Source: Tolypeutes matacus
Lineage: Eukaryota > Chordata > Mammalia > Cingulata > Chlamyphoridae
NCBI GenBank assembly: GCA_026826555.1
Contig: JAKSZT010053764.1
Span: 13,242,536-13,306,535 of the forward strand
Reading direction: 5' to 3'
Length of the DNA: 64,000 bases
Each line of letters begins with the position of its first letter. Position 1 is the stretch's first letter. The notes beneath the pieces were generated by a model, which worked only from the letters and a program-made list of their open reading frames with translations, was not told where the DNA came from and searched no databases. Of this stretch, positions 26,021-39,257 are shown one piece after another. The position numbers and the translations under genes are program-made.

Positions 26021-29000
26021 AAAGAGGATTATAATATGTGTAAATGTTCAATATATATTTCACTCCTATACCCTTGAAGTTGTTTGATTAAATAACGCTT
26101 CTTTAAATACCCAGCTTATAATTCATAAACTTCTTTTTAAAGTTTGGGGAAAGTGTGTGAATAACAGAAAATGAGTGATTTATAAATAGTACTAAATCAG
26201 TCAAGATTATTTTCTCCAAGGAGATATACTTAAGACAATAGATACAGGCCAGACTAGCTATCATATATTGATATTTTTTTGAAGCTGTAATAAGTATTAA
26301 TTCTATGTGGAAAACTATGGACAGTTCTCTTTAGAATGAGTTGAAGGAAAGAAAATTGGTACTTCCCAATAAGTTCAAGTTTATTATTTGAGGCAGTCAT
26401 TTTACTCTTAAATCTATTTTGTTGATACCCAAACAGTTTTTTTTCCTAACTTTAAGTTAGAATAAAGATATCAAGTAGAAGGCAGGAAAAGCCATTGGGT
26501 ATATATAGATATCATGCTGGATTTTATGTGTAGGAAATTCTCTTAGAATGGTCTTATTAGACATTTTATACCTGATTCTAGTCTTTAAAAGCAATGTGGA
26601 TTAATGCTTATAAAAATATATAACTTAATTTTTAAAACACAAGTGTGACTTTTCCCCCAAAACAACCTACAAGAGGATAAATGAAATGAAAATAGACCTC
26701 ACTTAGACAGCTCTTTCCTCATATATAAATACAGGTGATATCTTGCTTTTTCCCCAAGCAAGCACGCTTGTTTTTGCATGAATACTTGGTGTACTTACTA
26801 TGTCCTCCTTGGAAATTTTGGGCCATAAGGTTTAATTGCATGCTTATCAAGCAAACAGACTTGGAGGTATATTCTCTGAGCTGTGGACTCCCACAGCTCC
26901 CATTAATGCTAATGGGAGTTATACATGTGTATTGAGGAGAGAATAATATGCCCTTTGAAGATGGAGTTGCTAATTGAGTGCTTTCTTCAGTTGTGCTCAG
27001 CTTCAGTGGCTAAGCTGAGTTAGAGTGGTCTAAAATGCCATTCTCAGTAAAGCCCCAGAACATTATCAAAGCATTCTGGCAGTGAAAGAGGCAACTGAAA
27101 AAAGTCTCTTCCCCAAAATGGATAAAGAATTAGCAGACCAAACAAAAGAAAGAGCAGAGAAGTCTCAAAAATGGACACTTCTTTTCTCTAAAGTGGCTTG
27201 AGCTGGTTTAGTTTGGAAAATAAGACAGTGAGAGGCCCATTTCTTCGGGGTCGGGGTGGGGTTGCTCATACTGGGTGGATAGTTTGTGAGGTATGAGGTC
27301 TACCCAGGCCTGAAGACTCTGCAGCTTGGTCTTAATTCTTGGATCCACAGACAGGCAGAGGAAGTAGTGATCCATGTAAGTACATGATTTAATCCATGTA
27401 GTAGCAGCGTAGACTTCCATGATCCCAAATTGCCCTACCTCTTTTTCCTTGCATGAATTCGTTTGAAGCAGTAGTCTTTGCATGTATATGAGAAAATTAT
27501 AGAATTCAAGGAAGACAGGGTTCTACACAAAAGGGGAAGGGAGTTGACTAGGTTCTAAAAAATTATTATGTGATTATCTTCTCTATAATTAAATTTATTG
27601 GTTTCATTGATATTGGTTTGGGTGCCAATTTCTGTAGTTGTTGCAATCCAAGACTGAGTTCAGCAGTTGGATCACACTATGACCAGATATACTTTTGTTC
27701 ATAGTGAGAGACTTTCCTGCCCATATTCAGTCTGATGTGATCTCACCCAGATTAGTAGTAGAAGCCACAAGGAAGGCCAACACAAACTAATGGATGGCTC
27801 AGTGTAATGCCATCACTGCTTCTGGAAACATACTAGATTCCATTTTCTAATACTGAATTAATCATGTTGTTTTCATATCTGAAGGACAGTTTGTTAAAAA
27901 TGATAATGTGTATCAAATGATAGAACACAATAAGAGAAACTAATGTTCTGGCTAATTGCCTTCTGGATTTGCCAAACTCTGCAGGGCTTCAGTTTTACTA
28001 TGTTTTACAGAAAGATAGAAAAAATACCACAGGAATAACTATATTATTCTTTGAATGGGAACTGTTTCTAAGAAGATAAACTATTCATTTAAGAAGTTTT
28101 TGCAGAAGAGACAATTGGGCTGAGAATTTGGAAATATAATTCTTCTATTCCCTTAGGGGCTTAAGAAAAATAAACCAGTTATGAAACTGGTGGTTGCCTC
28201 TGTGGACTGTCAAATAGAAGAGGGATTAGACTCATTTTGTGTTAGTTCAGACAGCAGAATGAGGAGCAGAGAGTGGCAGATTTTTGGATTGATCCCAGGA
28301 AAAACTCTGGAATGATCTCAACTTCCTGAAAATTACCAGGACTGTGTTAGAAAGTAGAGAGAGGTGAGCCATCATTTCAAACTTCAGAGGGAAAGCAGGG
28401 TGTGATGTCAGAGATACTGTGATCCTATGATATTTTAATCTGCCCTTTATTCCCACTTGGATTTATTTTTAGTTAAGAAAAAAAGTCACTAGAGGAATAG
28501 TCTCTCAGCTCTTTCTTGGTGTGGTTAGAGTGCTCTGTTCCTCAGGGGAAAGGCATGTTAATTTAGTGTAATATTTACATTCTCTACATTCATTTTAGGG
28601 ATGGTGCTGGTCTCTCTCCCAGTTCTCCTATTTTTTTTCCCCAGGAATGAACTGAGGCTACTGAAATGATGACATGTAACTTGTCCTTGAAAATATTTGT
28701 CATGTAATTTCACCTTAATGTGTACAAAAGTTTTACATTTCATAGTCAGTCTTTTAAAAGCCAAGATGTTTAAATACCTATTGTGAGTTGGGTGTAATGG
28801 AAAGATAAAATGCATCCCCCCACCTCCCTACACACAAGATATAAGTAAAATATAAGCCCTTTATTAATTGAATAAATTTAAAGATTATAGTTTCGACTGA
28901 GGCTGATGAATATAAACATATAAAAATATTAGCTATTGTGTAATTCATCAGTCCTTTTCATTTGCAACTTATAATACCTAATAGTTTTTTCAGATGCACT

Positions 29001-29039
29001 GTAGTAAATTTTATCAATTCCATAGAGGATTGCAGAAGA

Positions 29040-29850
29040 CATCATGATTCAAGATCCTTTATTGAATTTTAAGTAATCACATTTGAGACGATTGTTGAAC
29101 CATGCTGAGAAAGTAATGTGAAATTTCTTCAGTGTTAATTTCATTTTTAAAATGTTCTTTTTTATTTTGGAAATATGAAAAAATGATACGTAAATGCATT
29201 CTCTTTGAAAAAATTTCAAACGATTCAGAAGTAAACCGTGAAAGCTTCTCTTCATCTCCTCATTATCCAGTGGCAACATGGTAGGAGTTTGCTGTACATC
29301 TTTCCAGATCTTTTTCAGTATACTGTGGTTTAATAGCTGTGGAATGCATACATATGGATTTATAGTTTTGAGATTGTGTTTGGCTTAACCAATGGAGTCT
29401 TATTATGAGAATTGTTCTGCAGTTTGATTTTATTTTTTCATAACAATAGCTTTATTATTTTCCATAGCTTGCATGGTTTCCATGTTAGAACATACAGATC
29501 TACCACCATACGGCTACATGCTAAATCCCTTGTATAATGCTTTGTTATATATTCATTACTAATGACTGTTTCGTACAATTCTAGTTCAAAGAGTGCTACA
29601 AACACCCTCAAAAGATGTCTTTTGAATAAGCATGGTAGAATTGTAGGATTATCATATAGGAGTAGATTTAGTTTCATTTAAATTAGCAGCAGTATGGGGA
29701 TATAGATCCATTACATATATAGATCTATACTATGAAAACACTCTGTCATAGCTTGTATTACATATTCATAAATTTATGTCTTTTTGAAAATGTATTTCAA
29801 GTGAATATTTTTTTTACATTTACCCAAGATTCACTTTGAACTTGTTGCCT
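29040..29850 (-). mobile_element. Possible old antisense L1 fragment
   Basis: AT-rich sequence with blocks such as acatctttccagatcttttt, tagctttattattttccata and agaacatacagatctaccac is reminiscent of antisense, very old L1. It is highly diverged and the boundaries are uncertain. Confidence 0.4.
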
Positions 29851-30654
29851 GACGTAACTTTTAACCAGAACTTGCATTTTCTTGGTGTTTGGGGCATTTT
29901 TAAACTAATTTTCAGGAGAATTGAATTTACATTGAAAGACTCATAATATTTCAGTTTTAAAGTATGAAAACATCATGGCTGCTACTTTTGAAATATTTTA
30001 ATGTAATTATCTAAGCCTAGAAAAATTCACTTTCAGAGTAGTAACAACAATTGGCTAATAGAGTTATTTTCTGGGGCTTCTTTTATTTTTCCTCTCTCCT
30101 CCAAATCAGATCACTTCCTGTTAAGCAGTTTAATGAAATGGTTATATGGAGAATAAAAATGTTAGGAAATTAAAGGTCTTCTAATAACTAAATAGAATAA
30201 TGCTGCAGAACTAGACTGAGTGAAATAATGCACTATGTGGCCTGAAATAGTGAATAAAGCCACAGTAGTGTGCCAAGGCAGTGATGTAACACAAGATTAT
30301 TAGATTGTATATTTATAGTAGATAATTTCACATGTCATTCTATAAAGCCTCGCACATCTACTTCTTGACTTTCACAGCTTTATAACACACAGTGCTGTTT
30401 TACCCTGAATATAGAATGGCTTTTGTTTTTATTTTGCCTAATAGCGAGGGAAAGGGGAGAGAACATTTAGCTCTTGTATTTAGCTTGTGCTCAGATAACT
30501 GTAGGAGGCCACATGGTATTGACAGGACATAACCTCAGAGAGTCATGAAACTTGGGCTCCTGTCCTAGAATTGCCTCCATATGGCAAAATTATGTTGACC
30601 AAAAACCCTAAACCCGTGGATGCTTCAGATTTTATCCTTTGAAGACTAATACTG

Positions 30655-30815
30655 ATAATAATAGCCACCGTTTATTGGGTGTGTTCTATGTGCCAGATAC
30701 TATGTTAATGACTTTATAATAATATCTCTTTTACTTTCCACAGCAATTCTGTACACAATATTGTTTCTACTTAACAGATGGGGAAACTTAGGTCCAGAAA
30801 GTTGGAAAAGATGCT
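30655..30815 (-). mobile_element. MIR SINE, antisense
   Basis: The plus strand shows ataatagccaccgtttattg, gtgttctatgtgccagatac, taacagatggggaaacttag and the following gtccagaaag in the order of a reversed MIR. Confidence 0.88.
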
Positions 30816-30884
30816 CAAATGCTTAAAATGTATATTGTTCTTATATTTACAAAGACCACTGCAGTCTACATAATAGCCTGTCAA

Positions 30885-31010
30885 TCTCAGTACCAGTCCT
30901 GAGGTGTAGATAGGGAATTATTTCTCCCATTTTACTAATGGGAAGCCTGAGGTGCAGTGAGCCTTAGCACCTCAGCTAATAATCAGAGTTCAATCTAAAT
31001 CCAGGCATGT
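30885..31010 (-). mobile_element. MIR-like fragment, antisense
   Basis: It contains tctcccattttactaatggg, aagcctgaggtgcagtgagc and an aatcagagttcaatctaaat block, as in the reversed 5' half of a MIR. Confidence 0.65.
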
Positions 31011-31359
31011 CTTCCTCAAAAATTGTGTGGGGATTTTTTTTAAGTGAGGGAAACCCTGATTTTTTTCCCTGTACTTCATATGTAAAAGAAAGGAATATAT
31101 AGAGTTAAAAAGAGGGAGAAGGTCAAGTGATAAAGAGAAAATTTTTTAACTTATACGAGTTTCTTCCCTTTTATGAATTATTGGCAAAACATTTCTTATA
31201 GGTTAATTTAGTAACAACAACCTTAGAAGTCTATTTGTAAATTAAAATACAGTTAAATAGTGACTTTCAAAATTGGATTTTGTGCTGATTTAATGTTTTT
31301 ATGTAATTAATCATTAAATGCTCCACTTTATGAGGGATGGTAAATTGCTCAATTTTATG

Positions 31360-31600
31360 GCTTCAGTGTATGGACAATCAGAGACCTTCACATAATAATG
31401 TGAACTTCCACATATTGAGTGTCCAATATGTGTTACATGCTTGTCAAACATTAATTTGGTTTATTCCCATGATAACCTTACATGGTGGGTCATACTTCCC
31501 ACAGCTCATAGTTGCAGAAATTGAGGCAAATTAAAATACCCCAAACCACAAAGTATGGAGCAGAGCTTGCCCTTGAAAAAAACCAGACTTTAAAGCCCAT
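31360..31600 (-). mobile_element. MIR-like SINE, antisense, diverged
   Basis: It has cacatattgagtgtccaata, then a tgataaccttacatggtggg block and cagaaattgaggcaaatt, in the order of a reversed MIR. Confidence 0.65.
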
Positions 31601-31736
31601 ACACTCCTTCCACACTATGTTGCCAGTGCTTTTGAAGTGATCGTAAAGGCATCTAGTCCAGTGCTGCCACATTAACACACTCAGGTCCTTGGACAGAGCC
31701 AAAGGTATGCAAAGTTATGAAACGAACATGGCCTTT

Positions 31737-32184
31737 TGTGGTGGTTTGGATCTGTGTACTCCAGCAAAAACTTAATCCATGCCTGTGGTTGTGAATTCCT
31801 GTAAATAAGACTTTTAATGAAGTTACTTTAGTTAAGGTGTGGCCTACCTGAATTAGGATGGGTCCTTAAATCCTTTGACTGAAGGCCCCTTACGAAGGTC
31901 ACATAGAGAGAGAGAAAGCCAGAGGGAGCACCCAGGAACTGAAAGTGATTGGAACCCAGAATAGAAGGGAGAAGCCCTTGGGCATTGCCCTGTGACAGAA
32001 AAGCCAAGGACCAAAGTTAGCCAGCAGCCAGTCCCAGACTGCCACGGTCTTCAGGGAGAGAAGCATCACCTAGATGACACCTTAAGTTTCAACTTATTCT
32101 AGCCTCGAAACTATGAACCAATAAATTCTTACTGTTAAGCCACTCATTGCATGGCATTTGCTTTGCAGCCAGGAAACTAAAGCA
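31737..32184 (+). mobile_element. Solo LTR, ERV-L/MaLR-like
   Basis: This is a 448 bp element beginning TGTGGTGG and ending AAAGCA, with an AATAAA polyadenylation signal at about 32120 and a terminal section (gttaagccactcattgcatg) like that of MaLR LTRs. There is no internal retroviral sequence beside it, so it is a solo LTR. I saw no clear target-site duplication. Confidence 0.7.
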
Positions 32185-33594
32185 CCCACTTTCCTGGAAT
32201 ATCACCTTTACTTAAGAGAGTTAGAGAAAAGTATTATTTTAATATTAAAATAAAATTCGATTTATTAAAGAGTTAAGTAAATGTAAAATTCTCATCGGGT
32301 TCTGAGATGAGACATTATATCAGAGAAATTTTGATGTTGTTTAGATTTTCCTTGGACTCTGCCATGGGACTTGGTTCCTGTGACTTAAGGCATAACCCAT
32401 GGAAAACACTGTGAAGCCTTTTCTTAAGATGGTTCCTCCATTGAGAAGTCATGCCTGAATGCCTGTAAAATGACTCAGCTGCCTTGCCTTGTGCTATTTT
32501 TTTCTCTTTGGGTCCTGATCCCTTCCCAATTGTAGGTATAGAAAACATACGGCCAATTAATGATGATCCCTGAAGGAAAATGCTTTTAGAAAAGCTTCCA
32601 TAATTAAGAAAATCAAGGGAAAATTTCATTTCTTTTTCCCTTTTTCTAATCTTCAGGCAACTTTTAAAATTCTTCTGTTATCACCCATTTGCTCTCTCTT
32701 ACCTAATGGGGATTGCTAGGCATTTGCTAATTCCAGCAGAGATTTTCCAATGTTCTGGTTAATTTGATAAATGTGGACTGCTAATTCAGACCCCCAAATG
32801 CCCCATGCAGCAGGGGAAGGGTCAAGCCAGAGGATGAAAGAGAGACACTCTCTTTCAGGCTCTTTGAGAATTTGCTGTTCACTTTAGGAGGAATGCATGC
32901 TCTTCAGCGACCAGGGAGTCCTAAACTAGATCACAGTGATGCTTGGCTAAGTGCTGTTTTAGGATTCAGAAATCTATCATGCTCCTCCTACCTAACTTCT
33001 ACCGTTATTCCTTTTCTAGTGTAAGCAAAATAATTTGCTAAAATTTCACACTACATAGTTTTCCATTACTGTTCAGTGACAAATGAACTGGATAATTCAC
33101 ATCTCCAAATTCCATTTTGGGGTTTATATTATTTCATTCAACTATTGGTATTATCCAGGCTAATAAGGTGACAGTAAGACCTTCACTTTACTTTGTGATT
33201 GTGTAGACACATCCTGTACAGGTCTAGAATACCTAAAAAAAAACAAAAAAACAAAAACAAAAAAAAAACAACAGCCTAGAAATTCTAAGTCTCATTCCAA
33301 GCTGTGTGTGGAATTAAATAATGGAAAAACATCATCCTAGGACATGGGGTTACAATGTGACACATATTAAAGGCTGGCATTCTGTAAATATAGGTGTTTT
33401 CAGTCTATGTGTGGCAAGGAACACTCCATATTAACTTGAATCAGGTGATACTCAATGCATGCACTTGCATCACAAAAATAAGTTGTTTATCATATAATTA
33501 ACCACAAAATGAAAACATCTCTTAAGGTTATTTTTAGTATTGCCTTAAACTTACAGATCTAGTTTTGCATCTCACTTTAATAAAATGAGTATTT

Positions 33595-33745
33595 ATTTAT
33601 ATCATTTACAAGGCCATTCTGCTTCCAGAAATTTATTAATTTGCCCAAAGCCTCACATGTGTCACAGTAATTAGCAGATCTAGAATTGGATCCTGGACTT
33701 TCTGACTCCAAAACCTCTGTGTTTTCCACTGATCTATACTGAAGT
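33595..33745 (-). mobile_element. MIR-like fragment, antisense
   Basis: It contains tttgcccaaagcctcacatg, tagcagatctagaattggat and ctgactccaaaacctctgtg in the order of the reversed central part of a MIR. Confidence 0.65.
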
Positions 33746-34558
33746 TCTTCTCCTTTGTGTCCAATGAAAGTGCCTACATACTACAACCCAACAGTTTCAG
33801 GTCATCTCAAAATTGTTTTGGTGAGGAAGAAGGCAGCTCTCAAATTTTGCCTAGTCCAGTCTAGTGAGCTTAAAGAGCAGGCAAAACTATGGTAATGAAG
33901 TTAAATTCACAACCCATTAAACCTAAGCCAATAGTTAAATCCAATTATGCTTAGCACTTGCAGCATACATAAATATGAAATTGTCAAGTTTAATAAACCT
34001 CAAAAATTGCTCCCTCCACATTCTTCCAGCTGCATTGTTTTAAGGTCTGCTGTGGCATATTATTTTGGTAAAGTGCCTTCTTATTGAAGAGACTGATAGA
34101 AGAGTTCATTTATGGCACTTGAGTTTTGAATTATGGGCAGTTAAACAATTTGACAGGCCAGAGGTTACCACAGTGATCCAAATAATAGATTTAATAGATG
34201 GCAGTATTTGTTGTTGTTATTTTAAGAAAAATGCTATAAGAACCCGGAAACCAAATTGCTATTGCTCCTAAATAAGTTGCTTACATAGCCACCATGCCTT
34301 CTCTTCCTCTGACTAGTTTTTAAAGGTCTAGTCCTTAGGGTCCCTGTCAGACACAGTCTCCTTCCCTATTGCATGTGGAAATCCACTGTTTCCATAGCTT
34401 CAAGGACTAAAATCTTGATCTTCAGTCTTTTCCCTGTATTTGTGGTTCATATTTCCAGTAACACACTGGATAGTGTCACCTAAGTGTACTCCCATAATCT
34501 CAAACTAAACATGTTAAGAGCTGAACTCATTTTCTCTCCCATTTTCTACATGTTCCAT

Positions 34559-34604
34559 CTTAGTTAATGGCCACCACCATGCTTAGTTAATGGCCACCAC
34601 CGTG
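34559..34604. repeat. 23 bp tandem duplication
   Basis: There are two adjacent 23 bp copies (34559-34581 and 34582-34604), each starting CTTAGTTAATGGCC and differing at one base. Confidence 0.97.
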
Positions 34605-35013
34605 TAAGCTGGAAAACCCTTAGTCTTCCTTGGTTCCTCTTTCCCCCCTTATTCCACAGATGCAAGTACACTATAGCTTCTGTTAGTTTTACCTCAGGAT
34701 TGTGACTTAAATTTGTTCCCTTCTTTTATCCAATGTATGGCTGACTTAGCTCAAGCCCCCATTGCTTTTGGGAATCTTGAAGAAATTTTATCTGGTTTTC
34801 TGTGCCATCAGGCTCTTGGCATTTGTTTATCTCTCACCTACTTTGGTGTCATTCACTAGTATCTATAGGATAAAGTTCAAATTCTTCAGAATGAGGGTAA
34901 GCCTCTTTAGTCTAGCCAGTGTCTTTCACAGGCCTCATCTCAGCCTACCCTCATCTCATGAGATGTACTTTATACTCTTGTCAGACTAAACTATAAACAC
35001 CTTTCCCTTCTCA

Positions 35014-35035
35014 AAAAAAAAAAAAAAAAAAAAAA
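35014..35035. repeat. Poly-A tract
   Basis: This is a homopolymer of about 22 A inside L2-like sequence. Confidence 0.95.
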
Positions 35036-37639
35036 ATGCCATGATGTTCTTTCTCAGATTTGAGCCTTAGCATATGCTTTTCCTTTCCCACTCTACCTTT
35101 GATTCATTCAGTGAACAGTTGTTGAATAGAAATCTGCTATCTCTCTGAAAAAGATCCAGCTGATAAACTACTTCCCTGGATATTTATGAGATCTAATTGC
35201 CCCCTTTTTGTGCTGTTGCAGCACTGTACAATTTTCTCCATTATGCCATAAAGCATTGTGTTTTACCTATTCATATATGTGCCTCTTCCACTCTCCTGGA
35301 AAGATCTTGGGGTCAGAGACTATGTCTTATTCATTGAGTTCCTTCTTTACAACAGTCCCTGGAACATAGTAGATTGTAAATGTATTTTATTATAATGAAT
35401 GGATTTAATAGAAGCTGAATATGAAAGAGAGTGCAAAGGATTTAATTTTGTATTTATTTAGTGTTGAAAATAGCTATATTATGCTTCCAGGGCAATTAAT
35501 AGAGATTTTTATGCACAACTGATGGGAAACACTTTCTAAATTCTGATTTTTTAAATACAAAATACATGATATTATTATAAACAGAAATAACCATGAAAGC
35601 ACCCATCACTCATACCAGTGGCCATCCTTCTCCTAAACTGTTGGAGTTTTCCATTAAGGGATTTTAACATGATTTCACTAAAACTAAACTGTGAAATCTT
35701 CGCAGCTGATAACCATGCAGAATCTCTTGTTTCCTTCCAAGCTTGCACAATACTTCTAAGCAATATGTATTTGTCGATAGATGGATTATATTAGTAGATG
35801 GGAGAGTTATGCTATGCACGTTATGTGAATTCCCTTTATAAGTAATAGGGAGCATTGAATATATATTCTAAATGGATTAATCATCTAATTGCTTGCTGAA
35901 CATCAGTGAGCATGACTGAAAGCATCTTCCCAAATAAATGAAGTGTTTAATTTAAGAAATGTGGTTTGGGGGGCTATGTTCTTCTCTCTTTTTATTCAGG
36001 TCATAGAAAATAGTTCTCAAATTAGTGAGGAAGCAAATACTTTAATGGGAAGCAGCCCTCGTATTTCAAAGTAAATCGTCTTGGAACTAATGACCAGAAA
36101 AGCGGTCTTTAGGGTCATAGACCCAGTCTTTCCACCTACAAGAGTTTAAACTGTGGTCTAAGTACACTATAATATTTAGGAAAAGATAGGTATTTAAAAT
36201 TTTTTGTATTACAATTACAATAAAAACAACCTTTAAATCCAGTTAAATCTAATAATTGGCTGCATAGTCCCTTGCTGCTGTTTGCTAGGAATAATGAATG
36301 ATTTTACTAAGACTGAATTAAACAACTTAAAATGGTGAAAGCTCCAAAGTCAATGCAATTTCATTAAAATCATTATTAGTTTCTAGTAAGGATTATAATA
36401 TGCTTTCTATGGAATACAAATCAGCTTGCAGGTAATAGAATACTATTTATGATTCAAAATCTTTACTTGTAAGCTAAAAATTTATTAAGGCCGACTAAGT
36501 AAAATTTTGTTGCAGTGTTGTTAGACTCTCTTCTACAAAAACAGGTCAGCATTCTGTGAAAGGCTAAGTAATATCATGTGGATTTGACTAAGGAAAGAAC
36601 AAGAGGAATATGTTAAATAAGTATGTATATGGATGTATATATAGAGAGATGTAGTTAAAGCTGAGATACAGATATAAAATAGAATTCACACATCCATTTT
36701 ATGGCTATACACACATATATATATGTACGTGTATCCCTATATATTTTATGTAAGTATGTGTTTTTCTTAGTTTAGACATGACACTCACTCTGGAAAAATA
36801 TGAAAGCATGTGCATTCTTTCAGGTTGACAGTCTTTTCTATTTAAGGTTGGCTATAGTGTCCTAACACATGGAAACATCACAAGGGGAGGTTGGAGGGAG
36901 ACTCGTTCTGCCTTTCTGTTTTTAGGTCAGATAAAATATGCTGAATCATGTTGTATTTTTAAAAATTGGATATTTTGTTTCTGTATTACTTCTCACACAA
37001 GTTCAAAGAATCCGTTGTCGGATAAAATAATGGTTTCCATGGTTTCCTCCTTCTTCCCGATTAGCTTCATAGTAAGATTTTATCTTATGGCAAGAATCAC
37101 AAGCACAGAACAATAAGCAAAACGACTGAAAGCTACCTGTGGCATATTAGTTTAGTTAGCAATTCTTGATTTGTTATATCTTCATCAAATATTTTGAATT
37201 TAAGAATGTCTTCCCTCCTCTGCTGCTGAACTCATCTGCTATTGCAATCCTGCACATAATTAGAGAGAAGAGGCAACACAACAGCCTTCTAGAGACAAGG
37301 TGGTATAAACTCTCAGAAATCCTGGATAATAGAGGAGGTGAATGTCAGTGATGTTTAGGGCTCTTTGTGTCTCGACAAATATACAGAATTCAAACCATCT
37401 TAGTTGTGAAAACATATTAATGGTTATATATTTAGAACTATTGGCTTGGTCTTAATGGTGGACTGCCAAGATTAGTTGCCAAAGGCATTTGGTTGGCTTC
37501 AGACTTCCTTTCACCAGTTTCTTGGATATTGTGCCTTTAGATATATGTAGAGGGAGTTCCCTTCATGTTCCATTTGTCCCTGTTCTGCATCTTCTGTTCT
37601 GTGACATGTTGCTGAGTGTCAGTGACTGGGTGGAAAGCT

Positions 37640-37815
37640 GGAGATCTGCCACCTTCCATCCCATCTCTGCATGCACACACTGCGTTGTATCATCAGTATT
37701 GCTTTTTATAATTCTTTTCCTTATAAGACTGAGCCCTCTGAAAAATGGCCCTGTGCTTTCATGTCTAGATTCCCAGAACCTAGCACAGTGCCTGACATAT
37801 AATAGGTGATTGATA
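37640..37815 (+). mobile_element. L2 LINE 3' end
   Basis: The L2 tail blocks gattcccagaacctagcaca, gtgcctgacatataataggt and gattgata are present. Confidence 0.75.
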
Positions 37816-38302
37816 CCTATGTCCTGAGTTACCTACCAAATTAATTAATGGATGATTTTCTAAGCTTCATTTTTAACTATTATGGTCTTGGCCATTGATC
37901 ATTTGAATTATTTGCTAGTACCTTAAGAATGTAGTCTGTAATAACACCATCAATCAGTAGAGTAAAGACTATCATCATTAGCATAAAGCTAATCCAACAC
38001 ATAATGATCTAATAGTCCCCATTGGTGGGTAAACTGCGACTGATGCTAAAATCTGTGGCATTTTAACAATTTTCAGAAATGAAAAAGTCATGGGCTTTGG
38101 TGATGAACCTTTTAATTTGGAGGAATAATTGAATACAAATGTTCAGGAAAACCTAAATAAGGTAGTAATATTTCTTTTTCTTCACATGTCAAGCCTTTTT
38201 TAAAATTTAGCAGTATTAAAATACATTATGCATATTGTGGTTTGTTCTCAATATGACCACCTTTGGTATGTTAAGATTTAGAGTATAGTAGTTCATTGAA
38301 AA

Positions 38303-39257
38303 CCTAATTATTCTCATTCTGGTGGGAATGTAAAATGGTGCAGGCACTATGGAAGACAGTTTGGCAGTTCCTCAAAAAGCTAAATACAGAATTACGATAT
38401 GACCCAGAAGAATTGAAAGCAGGTACTAGAATAGATATTTGTACACCAGTGTTCATAGTGGTATTATTGCCAAAATATTGAAGCAACCCAAGTGTTCATT
38501 GACTGATGAATGAATAAATAAAATGTGGTATATACATAGAGTGGAATATTATTTAGCAGTAAAAAAAATTAAGTCCTGATGTGTGTGACAACATAGATGA
38601 ACCGTGGGGAAATTTTGCTGAGTGAAATAAGCTAGACACACAAGGGCATATATTGTATGATCTCACTGATATGAACTAATTATAATAAGCAAATTCATAG
38701 AGTTAGAAGTTGATGCTTAATTTGTACAGAATTTATAATTAGGTCATGTTTGGAAATGGCTGGTGGTGATGGTAATTATTAGCACTGAATTATATAAGGG
38801 AATATGGTTAAAAGGGGAAACATTAGGTTATGCATGTTACTAGAATAAAAATAAAAAGATAAAACACAGGACTGTATAATGCAGTGAACCCTGTTGTAGA
38901 CGATGGAGTATAGTGAATAGCACAAGTATAAGAATGCTCTTTCATGAATTATTACAGATGTACAACACTAATACAAGGTGTTAATTATAGGGTGGTTTAT
39001 GGGAGATAAATGTACCTAATGTAAACTATTGGTGATAGTTAGTAGGACTGTTTTAATAATCTTTCATCAATTTTAACAAATGTAACTACTGTTTTTTTAA
39101 AAAAGTACAATTTTAAAAATTGCAATCATCAACTGTAAAAATGTTCCTCACCAATGCAAGGTGTTGGTGATGGGGTGGTGTATGGGAAACCTGTGTTTTA
39201 TGCATGATTTGTCTGTAAATCCACAACTTCTATAATAAAAAAAATTTAAAAACTAAT
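38303..39257 (+). mobile_element. L1 LINE 3' end
   Basis: This is the 3' end of an L1. It begins in sequence just before the ORF2 stop region (ctggtgggaatgtaaaatgg, acagtttggcagttcctcaa) and passes through gaatattatttagcagtaaa and tgtatgatctcactgatatg. The 3' UTR contains atcaattttaacaaatgtaa and an A-rich end after ataataaaaaaaa. It contains indels and no intact frame. Its 3' UTR differs in detail from the four copies at 2.8, 11.7, 46.6 and 59.9 kb, so it is a different L1 subfamily. Confidence 0.88.

Larger units (their letters stand above)
34440..35400 (+). mobile_element. L2 LINE 3' portion
   Basis: This is a long diverged L2 with an aggataaagttcaaattctt block, a pyrimidine-rich middle, tcagagactatgtcttattc and ccctggaacatagtagattg near the end. 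It is interrupted by a poly-A tract (35014-35035) and a 23 bp tandem duplication at 34559-34604. Confidence 0.75.

Noticed and set aside
27208..27483. Processed pseudogene on the minus strand
   Set aside because: A 91-codon frame is open and the base composition is a little richer in G and C, but I recognise no parent protein and see no poly-A or flanking duplication.
32315..32629. 104-codon open frame on the minus strand
   Set aside because: It has no recognisable motif and lies in ordinary intron. It is most likely chance.
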